Assembly: GCA_000997105.1 (NCBI GenBank)
Contig: LCEJ01000027.1
Span: 1-8,650, forward strand
From: Candidatus Daviesbacteria bacterium GW2011_GWA2_42_7
GTDB taxonomy: Bacteria > Patescibacteriota > Microgenomatia > Daviesbacterales > UBA10151
DNA length: 8,650 nt
Direction: 5' to 3'
The translations under genes and the position numbers were made by a program. This document shows, one piece after another, positions 1-7,400 of this stretch. How positions within the stretch are numbered: the first letter of the stretch is position 1; every line of letters begins with the position of its first letter. The notes beneath the pieces are model-generated. The model saw nothing but the letters and a program-made list of their open reading frames with translations, was not told where the DNA came from and ran no database searches.

Positions 1-24
1 TGGGTAATCTTAACTTAATGGCAC
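1..24. repeat. Left inner part of IS terminal inverted repeat
   Basis: This segment pairs with 841-864: the first 10 bases are perfectly complementary and 19 of 24 match overall. The transposase stop codon (10-12 on the bottom strand) lies inside it, so the gene runs right into the element's end. The outer part of the repeat is expected to the left of base 1. Confidence 0.7.
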
Positions 25-825
25 GAGGCGTAGTGTGATTAGCAAGTACTGGTAAGGAGATTCAAACATTTCCGGGTGTGAAAATCTGAAGCAGAATTCA
101 TGCACCAGGCCAGGTAACTTGTCACAGCTAACATGATGATACATCCTCCTGATGAAAGTCCGCAAGCAGCCAAATACTCCCTCAATCTCCGAAGTCTGTT
201 CAAACTCAAACTTCCGGTGTAAGTCATAACTGTGGGTTACCGGCCACCATTTCTCCATCCCCCGGTAAATCTTGGCCCCGTCTGTGGCTACTTGAGTCTC
301 CGGGGCAACTTTCTGCCTCAGGAAGTCCCAGGCGTCTTCTCTCACCGGATATGACTTGTTCACAATCTTGTATGCCAGTTTCTTGGAATCTACCTGTTTA
401 CCTACAAACAAAGCCCTTAAGGTGTTCTTGGACTTGGAACCAAAATATGCCTCATCAAGCTGTATTAGATGTTCTAGAAGCTCTTGATCCTCTGGTAACT
501 TAGATCTTAGTACCTCAAACCAGTGGTAGATGGTAACCAGGGAAAGATGGGTCAAACGAGCTGTTTGCTTAACTGGTATTTGTTCTGTCCAACACCACAA
601 AACCAACCAGAATTGGGGTAATGGTAGCCTTAAATGGGCCAACCAGGTATGTGACAGAAGAGAGAACCTCCCTCGGCATTTCTTGCATCTAAATCTACCT
701 TCAAAGTTGGTGGTTTTTCTGGAACTACACAGGGGGCAATGGATAGTGCTGCCAAAAACAACCCTCCTTAAAAGTTTCCTGATTTGTGCTTCTGATGGTA
801 TCTGAGTTAACTGGTACATACTCAT
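10..825 (-). CDS. IS1595-family-like transposase with zinc ribbon and DDE-type domain
   Basis: The 271-residue product is a DDE-type transposase that would cut and move the surrounding element. An N-terminal zinc ribbon is visible as C30-P-L-C33 and C47-K-K-C50, followed by an aromatic helical segment (about 61-105) that resembles the helix-turn-helix linker of this family. The catalytic domain starts at L123-D-E-A-Y-F-G, giving the first acidic residue at D124. The second is D182 in T-D-G-A-K-I-Y. The third lies in T211-S-E-I-E-G, followed by the family-typical R-M-Y-H-H-V-S and E-F-C-F-R-F blocks at about 227-248. E215 (or E213) is the best candidate for the third catalytic residue; the Asn often seen just before it in ISXO2-like proteins is Ser here. 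The reading frame is complete and unbroken, so the element may still be active. No convincing Shine-Dalgarno precedes ATG 825; ATG 819 (Met3) is an alternative start. Family assignment is from motifs only. Confidence 0.85.
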   Translation of the reverse strand: MSMYQLTQIPSEAQIRKLLRRVVFGSTIHCPLCSSRKTTNFEGRFRCKKCRGRFSLLSHTWLAHLRLPLPQFWLVLWCWTEQIPVKQTARLTHLSLVTIYHWFEVLRSKLPEDQELLEHLIQLDEAYFGSKSKNTLRALFVGKQVDSKKLAYKIVNKSYPVREDAWDFLRQKVAPETQVATDGAKIYRGMEKWWPVTHSYDLHRKFEFEQTSEIEGVFGCLRTFIRRMYHHVSCDKLPGLVHEFCFRFSHPEMFESPYQYLLITLRLVPLS

Positions 826-840
826 ATATTACTAAATTCT

Positions 841-890
841 GTACCAATAGCTTTAGATTACCCATTACGCTCCTATTGACACATTGCCCC
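841..890. repeat. Right terminal inverted repeat of the IS
   Basis: Bases 841-864 mirror the left end at 1-24. Bases 865-890 are the outer continuation, whose partner lies outside the window. The outer part contains TTGACA (876-881) pointing out of the element towards rpoB, a potential outward -35 box. The exact outer limit at 890 is inferred from the GGGG-type tip and from the start of an unrelated palindrome there. Confidence 0.55.
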
Positions 891-904
891 AGTTGTGGTT
901 AAAT
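876..904 (+). promoter_or_regulatory. Candidate promoter for rpoB, -35 inside the IS end
   Basis: A perfect TTGACA -35 box (876-881) is followed after exactly 17 bases by TTAAAT (899-904), which matches the TATAAT consensus at four of six positions. Transcription would begin near 911 and run into rpoB. If the IS ends near 890, the -35 belongs to the element and the -10 to the host side, the classic hybrid promoter made by IS insertion. This is a sequence match only; the native operon promoter may lie further upstream beyond the IS. Confidence 0.45.
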
Positions 905-916
905 AATCCACAACTG
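890..916. promoter_or_regulatory. 9-bp palindrome over the candidate -10 region
   Basis: CAGTTGTGG (890-898) and CCACAACTG (908-916) are perfect inverted repeats around a 9-base all-AT centre (TTAAATAAT). The centre contains the candidate -10 box. A transcript starting near 911 would lack the left arm, so a DNA operator fits better than an RNA hairpin. The binding protein, if any, is unknown. Confidence 0.4.
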
Positions 917-920
917 AATA

Positions 921-958
921 CAAAAAGAAGGGCATACTAGTGGGTATGTTTCTTTTTG
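921..958 (+). promoter_or_regulatory. Leader hairpin before rpoB, possible attenuator
   Basis: CAAAAAGAA (921-929) pairs perfectly with TTCTTTTTG (950-958), and inside it CATAC (933-937) pairs with GTATG (944-948) around a 6-base loop; GGG and a single T form the internal bulge. The 3' arm is T-rich, which resembles an intrinsic terminator, but the stem is AT-rich and would be a weak one. It lies in the expected rpoB leader, 24 bases before the start codon, so it could modulate read-through or translation. Confidence 0.4.
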
Positions 959-965
959 TTGTGTC

Positions 966-972
966 AAGAGGG
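966..972 (+). promoter_or_regulatory. Ribosome binding site that decides the rpoB start
   Basis: AAGAGGG lies 10 bases before ATG 983. It supports that ATG over the in-frame TTG at 956, which lies inside the leader hairpin and has no such site before it. Confidence 0.6.
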
Positions 973-982
973 CCATCTACTT

Positions 983-3900
983 ATGTCTGACAAAACAAAG
1001 AAGCAGGGTGTATCTGCAGAACAAACGAAGGCTTCGGCTGCCCGTACCTATTGGGGCAATAGAAAAAACCTCGACCAACACTTTGATTTAACTTACCTGC
1101 AAAAAGAATCCTATGATTGGTTTATTAACGAAGGCATAGGACATATCCTGCACTCTGTAAACCCTGTTTTAGATTTTACCGGCAAAAATTGGAGGCTCGA
1201 GTTTGGTGATTATAACTTAGGTAAGCCACGTTATACCGCGGACCAGGCAGTTATAAAAGGGGTGTCATATGAGGCTCCCTTAAGAGTTAAGGTTACCTTA
1301 AGTAACCTGCAGACCAATGAAAAATACGAGCAGGAGGTCTTTTTAGGTGATATTCCCCAAATGACCGAAAAAGGAACCTTTATTATCAACGGTATTGAAA
1401 GGGTAGTAGTAAACCAAATTGTCCGTTCCCCCGGTGTCTTTTTTTCCTCATCTTCAGATCCTATCACCGGCAGGGTGTTATATTCGGCCGAGCTTCGTCC
1501 GGCCCATGGGTCTTGGCTTGAGTTCTCTGTTTCTAGGACCAATGTCATTACCGTTAAAATTGACCGCCGGAGAAAATTTGCCGCTACCACTTTCCTCCGG
1601 GCGATAGGTTATGCAGATGATGATGCGTTGCGCGGGCTCTTTGCTGACGTTGATACCAGCGAAGACCACCGGTTTTTAGATACAACCCTAGTAAAAGATT
1701 CAACGCAAACCACAGAAGAGGCTCTTTTGGAAATTTACCGCAAGATGCGCCCTGGTGACCCGGTAGTTTTAGAAAATGCTAAAGCAATGCTTTCGGGGAT
1801 GTTCTTTAACAGCCGCCGTTATGACCTAACCCGTGTTGGCAGGTTTAAGATCAATAAAAAACTTAAATTAGATACCCCTAACACACCGGAAAATTGGGTG
1901 CTTTTAAACGATGACATTGTGGCGACCATTAAATATTTAATTAATTTACAAAATGGTCAGGGTAAGGTTGATGACATTGACCACTTGGCAAACCGGAGGG
2001 TAAGAAGGGTTGGTGAGTTAGTTGCCCAGAACGCTTTTTGGGTGGGGCTTTTGCGTTTGGAAAGAGTAATTAAGGAAAGGATGAGCATGCTCTCTGCCGA
2101 TATGGAGATTAACGCCGGCAGTTTAGTCAATGCCCGCCCGATTATTGCTGCGGTTAATGAGTTTTTCCGCTCTTCCCAACTCTCCCAAATTTTAGACCAG
2201 ACAAACCCATTATCAGAGGTTGACCATTTAAGAAGGTTAACTGTTACCGGCCAAGGTGGTATTACCCGGGAGCGGGCATCTTTTTCTATCCGGGACATTA
2301 ACCACTCCCAATACGGGAGGATTGACCCGATCCGTTCTCCGGAAGGGCCAAATATTGGCCTTGTAACCTACCTTGCCCTTTATTCCCGTATTAACGAGTA
2401 TGGTTTTTTAGAGACTCCTTACCGTAAGGTAGTGCAGGTAAATGGCAAACCGAAAGTGACTGATGAGGTTGTCTATCTTTCTGCTGAAGATGAGGAAGAT
2501 TTTTATATCACTGAGGCTACAGTTAAAATAGATGAAAAGGGTTTTATCACTTCGCCCAGGGTCCCCATGCGTTACAACGGCAGTTTTTTTGAGACTGATG
2601 CCAAGCTTGCAAACTTAATTGACGTTTCCCCCCAACAGATAGTGGGTATCTCTGCCTCAATGATTCCGTTTTTAGCCCATGATGATGCAAACAGGGCCTT
2701 GATGGGTTCCCACATGCAGAACCAAGCCGTGCCTTTACTTTTGCCTTCCGCCCCGGTTGTCGGGACAGGAATGGAAAGGGTGGTTGCAGACAATATGGGT
2801 CGTGTAGTGAGGGCTCCGTTTGACGGTGAGGTAACTTATGTTGACGGAGAGAAGATTACATTAACCGGAAAGACAGAGGAGCAAACCTGGGAGATTAAAA
2901 AGTTTGTTAATACTCCGGTAAGTACCTGTTACAGCCAAAGGCCGGCAGTCGCCTTGGGCCAAAAAGTAAAAACAGACGACCTTTTAGTTGACGGGGCTTC
3001 TACCGACCAAGGGGAGCTTGCTTTAGGGCAGAACCTTCTTATTGCTTATATGAATTTTGAGGGTTTAGGTTATGAGGATGCTATTGTTATCTCAGACCGG
3101 CTGGTCAAAGAGGACCTTTTATCCTCGGTTTATATTGAAGAGTATGTAACTGATGTGGTGGAGACTAAACTTGGGCCGGATGAATTAACCAGGGATATCC
3201 CAAATGTCGCTGAAGAAAACCTGGCCAATTTAGACGAGACTGGAATTGTCCGGATTGGGGCTAAAGTCGGGCCTAATGATATCTTAGTCGGTAAGGTCCA
3301 GCCTAAAGGTGAAACAGAGTTGACTGCCGAGGAAAGGCTGCTCCGGGCGATCTTTGGTGAAAAAGCAAAAGAGGTCCGTGACACATCACTTAGGATGCCG
3401 CATGGAGAAAGGGGAACAGTGATCGGTGTGCACATCCTTTCCCGTGAGGCGGGTGATGAGCTTGATGCCGGGGCCTTAAAGAAAATAAGGGTTAAAGTTG
3501 CACAACTCAGAAAAGTAACCGTTGGGGATAAATTAGCCGGTCGCCATGGTAATAAGGGGGTCATTTCCCGGATTGTGCCGGCAGTTGATATGCCGCACAT
3601 GGAAGACGGTATGCCGGTAGATATTATTATTTCCCCGGTAACTATCCTTTCCCGTATGAATTTAGGGCAGCTTTTAGAAGCCCACTTAGGGCTTGCGGCC
3701 GACAAGTTAGGGATAAAGGTTGCTGCGCCTGTCTTTGAAAAGATTCCGGAGAGTGTAATTACAGACCAGCTTAAAAAAGCCGGGTTTCCGGAACATGGAA
3801 AGTTAAAACTTGTTGATGGGCGGACCGGTGAGTACTTTGACCAGGAAGTGGTGGTTGGTAAGGCATACTTTTTGAAGCTGATCCATATGGTTGAGGATAA

Positions 3901-4420
3901 ACAGCACGCCCGTTCCACAGGGCCCTACTCTATGGTTACCCAGCAGCCTTTGGGCGGGAAAGCCCAAATGGGCGGCCAGCGGTTGGGGGAGATGGAAGTA
4001 TGGGCGCTTGAGGCCTATGGTGCTGCGCACATCTTACAGGAGATGTTGACTATTAAATCCGATGATGTAGTGGGAAGGACTAAAGCTTACCAGGCGATTA
4101 TCCAGGGCGAAGACATCCCGCAAGCATTGATTCCGGAATCATTTAAGGTGTTAGTCAAGGAGCTGCAGAGCTTAGATATTAATATTGAAACGATTAACCC
4201 TAAGATGGGGATGGTGGCGGAGGCTGAGGTAAGCGCAAAAGTTGCCGAAGCAGCGATCGAGCTTCAGAAGGCTTCGGGGGCAGAAATTGTAGCAGAAGAG
4301 GGAGAACTGACCGCTGAAACATCACCAATGGAGATTATAGAAGAGGGCCAACCGGTTGACGAAGGTATAAAAGTAGAGGAAAATACCGAAGGTAAAGAAA
4401 AGGAGGAAAATAGTTCATAG
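983..4420 (+). CDS. rpoB: DNA-directed RNA polymerase subunit beta
   Basis: RpoB forms one half of the RNA polymerase cleft and contributes substrate- and RNA-contacting residues to the active site. From ATG 983 the protein is 1145 residues, similar to Gram-positive beta subunits (about 1150-1190) and shorter than the E. coli protein. Visible landmarks are the N-terminal lobe; the rifampicin region at about 396-430 (S397-S-Q-L-S-Q, N408-P-L-S, H415); the R-S-P-E-G-P-N-I-G-L block; and G848-D-K-L-A-G-R-H-G-N-K858, whose lysines 850 and 858 match the catalytic-centre lysines K1065 and K1073 of E. coli. The conserved C-terminal segment around F1054-K-V-L-V-K-E-L is the part that docks on beta'. 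It is followed by a non-conserved, Glu-rich tail of about 75 residues. At the E. coli Ser531 position there is Thr420. The TTG at 956 would add nine residues unlike the family. The stop codon lies inside the heptamer repeats before rpoC. The usual neighbour rplL is replaced by an IS. Confidence 0.98.
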   Translation: MSDKTKKQGVSAEQTKASAARTYWGNRKNLDQHFDLTYLQKESYDWFINEGIGHILHSVNPVLDFTGKNWRLEFGDYNLGKPRYTADQAVIKGVSYEAPLRVKVTLSNLQTNEKYEQEVFLGDIPQMTEKGTFIINGIERVVVNQIVRSPGVFFSSSSDPITGRVLYSAELRPAHGSWLEFSVSRTNVITVKIDRRRKFAATTFLRAIGYADDDALRGLFADVDTSEDHRFLDTTLVKDSTQTTEEALLEIYRKMRPGDPVVLENAKAMLSGMFFNSRRYDLTRVGRFKINKKLKLDTPNTPENWVLLNDDIVATIKYLINLQNGQGKVDDIDHLANRRVRRVGELVAQNAFWVGLLRLERVIKERMSMLSADMEINAGSLVNARPIIAAVNEFFRSSQLSQILDQTNPLSEVDHLRRLTVTGQGGITRERASFSIRDINHSQYGRIDPIRSPEGPNIGLVTYLALYSRINEYGFLETPYRKVVQVNGKPKVTDEVVYLSAEDEEDFYITEATVKIDEKGFITSPRVPMRYNGSFFETDAKLANLIDVSPQQIVGISASMIPFLAHDDANRALMGSHMQNQAVPLLLPSAPVVGTGMERVVADNMGRVVRAPFDGEVTYVDGEKITLTGKTEEQTWEIKKFVNTPVSTCYSQRPAVALGQKVKTDDLLVDGASTDQGELALGQNLLIAYMNFEGLGYEDAIVISDRLVKEDLLSSVYIEEYVTDVVETKLGPDELTRDIPNVAEENLANLDETGIVRIGAKVGPNDILVGKVQPKGETELTAEERLLRAIFGEKAKEVRDTSLRMPHGERGTVIGVHILSREAGDELDAGALKKIRVKVAQLRKVTVGDKLAGRHGNKGVISRIVPAVDMPHMEDGMPVDIIISPVTILSRMNLGQLLEAHLGLAADKLGIKVAAPVFEKIPESVITDQLKKAGFPEHGKLKLVDGRTGEYFDQEVVVGKAYFLKLIHMVEDKQHARSTGPYSMVTQQPLGGKAQMGGQRLGEMEVWALEAYGAAHILQEMLTIKSDDVVGRTKAYQAIIQGEDIPQALIPESFKVLVKELQSLDINIETINPKMGMVAEAEVSAKVAEAAIELQKASGAEIVAEEGELTAETSPMEIIEEGQPVDEGIKVEENTEGKEKEENSS
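4401..4406 (+). promoter_or_regulatory. Strong Shine-Dalgarno AGGAGG in the rpoB 3' end
   Basis: A perfect AGGAGG lies within the last codons of rpoB, 79 bases before the rpoC ATG. No comparable site is seen directly before rpoC (4470-4485 is repeat sequence). If the intervening hairpin folds in its outer register (4411-4482), only 7 unpaired bases separate this motif from ATG 4486. It could instead simply be Glu/Lys-rich coding sequence, since the tail here reads K-E-K-E-E-N. Confidence 0.4.
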
Positions 4421-4482
4421 TTCATGGTTCATAGAAAAAATAATCTACGAACTACCAACTACGAACTACCAACTACGAACTA
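4411..4482. repeat. Inverted heptamer repeats forming a long hairpin between rpoB and rpoC
   Basis: The left arm is TAGTTCA, TAGTTCA, TGGTTCA, TAG (4411-4434). After a 10-base AT loop the right side is an alternation of CTACGAA and CTACCAA, five units plus CTA (4445-4482). The two sides are complementary. In the inner register (4411-4434 with 4445-4468) 19 Watson-Crick and one G-U pair form over 24 positions. In an outer register (4411-4427 with 4466-4482) 13 plus one G-U form over 17. The rpoB stop codon (4418-4420) is inside the left arm, and the right arm ends 3 bases before the rpoC ATG. Nearly the whole intergenic gap is therefore repeat. No T-run follows, so it is not a standard terminator. 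Confidence 0.9.
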
Positions 4483-4485
4483 AAC

Positions 4486-7400
4486 ATGAATGACCTGTTA
4501 GATTTTGAAGCATTAAAAGTAACCATTGCCAGCCCGGAACAGATTAGGGCTTGGTCTTTTGGGGAAGTTACAAAGCCGGAGACAATTAATTACCGGACAC
4601 TAAAGCCGGAAAAAGACGGTTTATTTGCAGAAAATATCTTCGGCCCGACCAAAGATTATGAATGTTACTGCGGGAAGTATAAGAGGATCCGTTACCGCGG
4701 GGTGATTTGTGACAAATGCGGAGTTGAGGTAACCCAAAGTAAGGTTAGGCGGGAAAGGATGGGGCATATTAATTTAGCTGCCCCGGTTGCCCATAATTGG
4801 TATGTTAAAGGCGCGCCCTCAAAGCTTTCTCTGACGTTGGACCTTTCCCTGAAAAATTTAGAGGCGGTGATTTATTTTGCTTCATACCTGGCAGTGGATG
4901 TAGATACCAAACTGCAGACCCAGGCATATGAAAAATTAGAAAAGGATTTAGCAGCAAAAAAGTCAGTATTACAGGAAAACCTCAATAAAAGTATCGCCTC
5001 TTTGGAAACGGAACTGAAAAAACAGTTGGCCGGTTTGAAAAAGGGAAGTAAGGGGCAAGGCAGCGAGCATTCCGAACTTGAGGCGGCCGATTTAGAACTT
5101 ACAACAAAACAGGAGATCCAGCGTTTACGCGATGGGGTGGTTACTGCGGAGAGCCAGTTGGAGCAGATCTACAAAGCAGTGGCTGATTTAGTGAAAAGTA
5201 TCAACTTTATGCGTGTTTTATCTGAGGACGAGTACTTAAAACTTTATGAGTATGGGGTAGCCGATTTTTTGACTGTTGGAATGGGGGCAGGTGGGCTTCT
5301 GGAAGTCCTGAAGAAAATTGACATGGATAAATTATCGGCGAGTTTGCGTGAAGAGGTCCGGAAAAGCACCGGACAGCGGCATATTAAAGCAACTAAGAGG
5401 CTGCGGGCGGTTGAGGGGATGCGGGGGTCTAATGCTTTGCCCGAATGGATGATAATCCAAACATTGCCTGTAATCCCGCCTGACCTTCGTCCAATGGTGC
5501 AGCTTCCGGGTGGAAGGTTTGCCACCTCTGATTTAAATGATTTATACCGCCGGGTTATAAACAGGAACAACCGCCTTAAGAGGTTAATTGACTTGGGTGC
5601 CCCTGAGATTATCCTGCGCAATGAAAAACGGATGTTACAGGAAGCGGTGGACGCGTTAATAGATTCCAACCTTAAAACTACAAGGCGTGGTGCCGGTGGT
5701 GGCCATGTATTACGTTCACTTTCCGATATGCTTCGGGGAAAACAAGGCCGGTTCAGGCAAAACCTTTTGGGTAAAAGGGTAGACTACTCCGGCCGGTCGG
5801 TTATTGTAGTTGGGCCGCAACTTAGGCTTGACCAGGTGGGTCTCCCCCGCGAAATGGCACTTGAGATGTTTAAGCCGTTTGTACTGCGGGAGGTTATCGG
5901 CAGGGGGCTCGCTGCCAATATTAAGGGTGCCAAAAATATTTTAGAGATGAGGCCGGCTGAGGTGTGGGATATTTTGGAGGATGTGACAAAGGGTCACCCT
6001 GTCCTGATCAACCGCGCCCCTACCTTACACAGGCTTGGCATCCAGGCATTTTATCCTGTTTTAATTGAAGGGTCGGCTATCCAGATACACCCATGTATCT
6101 GTGCCGGTTTTAACGCTGACTTTGACGGGGACCAAATGGCGGTGCATGTTCCTTTAAGCCAGAAAGCCCAGGAAGAGGCAAAGAATTTGATGATGGCCAA
6201 GGAGAATATTTTACGGCCTGCCTCAGGTGTGCCGGTAACTGTGCCTAACCGTGAAATGGCACTTGGGTCTTATTATGCCACTTCGATTGATGACGGGATT
6301 AAGCCGCTTGAGGGTAAGCTTTTTGATACAGTCGAAATGAATTTGGCTTTCCAGAGCGGCCAGGTCAAGTTACGCCAAAAAATCAAGGTTAGGTTTGAGG
6401 ATGGCCAGGATATAGAGACAACTCCCGGCAGGGTTTTCTTTAACCAGGCTCTTCTTCCGGGAATGAGCTTTGTCAACGAAGCGGTTGGGGCTAAAGGTAT
6501 CCAGGAGATAGTAATGAAGGCATTTAACCGGTTCAGTAAAGACGAAGTACAGGAGCTGGTTGATAATTTGAAAGACTTTGGTTTTTGGGGCTCTACTTTA
6601 TCCGGCCTTTCTTTGGGGATTTTTGACAACAAAATAATCCCGGAGAAAGACAAATTAATTGAATCCGGGGATAAAGAAATTGCCGAGGTTGAGACAAACT
6701 TTAGAAAAGGCCTTATTACCAATGAGGAAAAAAGAGTCTTAACCGAAGAGATTTGGACTAGGATTGGTGATGATATTGCAAAAAAAACTTTGGCATCACT
6801 TACCCCGGACAATCCGGTAAGTATTATTGTTGAGTCCGGAGGGGCTAGGGCTACAACTGAGCAGATTAAACAGCTTTCAGGTATGCGTGGATTCTCGGTT
6901 GACCCGACAGGTAAGATTGTTGAGCTTCCGACTAAGTCTAACTACCGCCAGGGGCTCTCTGTTTTTGAGTACTTTACCTCGTCCCGTGGGGCAAGAAAAG
7001 GTGTGGCTGACAGGGCAATTAAAACTGCCGATGCCGGATATCTGACCAGAAGGTTGGTGGATGTGGCCCACGACGTAATTATCAGGTTGGAAGAGTGTAG
7101 CGATAAGGCAGGTTTACTTTTGCCTGTTCCGGAGGACGGTTTTACAGCGGCCAACTCCCGCTTATCGGTAGCCGCGTTCTCTCCTCTTTCCTGTAAAACA
7201 AAATTCGGAATTTGTGGTAAGTGTTATGGTTGGGATCTGACCACCAGAAAACCGGTGGAGATAGGGGTTCCGGTAGGGGTGGTGGCGGCCCAAAGTATCG
7301 GTGAGCCCGGAACACAGCTTACAATGAGGACTTTCCATGCCGGAGGTATTGTCGGAATGGATATTACCATGGGTCTTCCCCGTGTAGAGGAGTTGTTTGA

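Larger units (their letters stand above)
1..890 (-). mobile_element. Insertion sequence, IS1595-family-like, left tip outside the window
   Basis: A single transposase gene fills most of this stretch and is flanked by inverted repeats. Bases 1-10 are the exact reverse complement of 855-864, and the match continues imperfectly to 19 of 24 bases (1-24 against 841-864). Because the match already starts at base 1, the terminal repeat probably continues to the left of the window. On the right, the bottom strand read inwards from 890 begins GGGGCAATGTGTCAATAGG, which looks like an IS tip, so I place the right end near 890. Elements of this family usually make 8-bp target duplications; 891-898 would be one copy, but the other copy is not in the window. 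The total length would be a little over 900 bp, normal for a one-gene element. The right boundary is inferred. Confidence 0.65.

Noticed and set aside
530..805. 91-codon + strand frame antisense to the transposase
   Set aside because: No motifs, no ribosome binding site, and it covers the conserved zinc-ribbon coding part of the transposase on the other strand.
956..982. TTG start giving RpoB nine extra residues
   Set aside because: The TTG lies in the leader hairpin without a ribosome binding site; ATG 983 has AAGAGGG 10 bases before it and a normal N-terminus.
3130..3918. 262-codon open frame on the - strand inside rpoB
   Set aside because: It is fully antisense to conserved rpoB codons, low-complexity Ser/Thr/Pro-rich and without recognisable motifs; it is a by-product of rpoB codon bias.
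4424..4483. 19-codon ORF across the heptamer repeats, ending 2 bases before rpoC
   Set aside because: Its sequence is just the repeat translated, and AGGAGG is 17 bases away. It could couple translation to rpoC, but there is no evidence beyond position.
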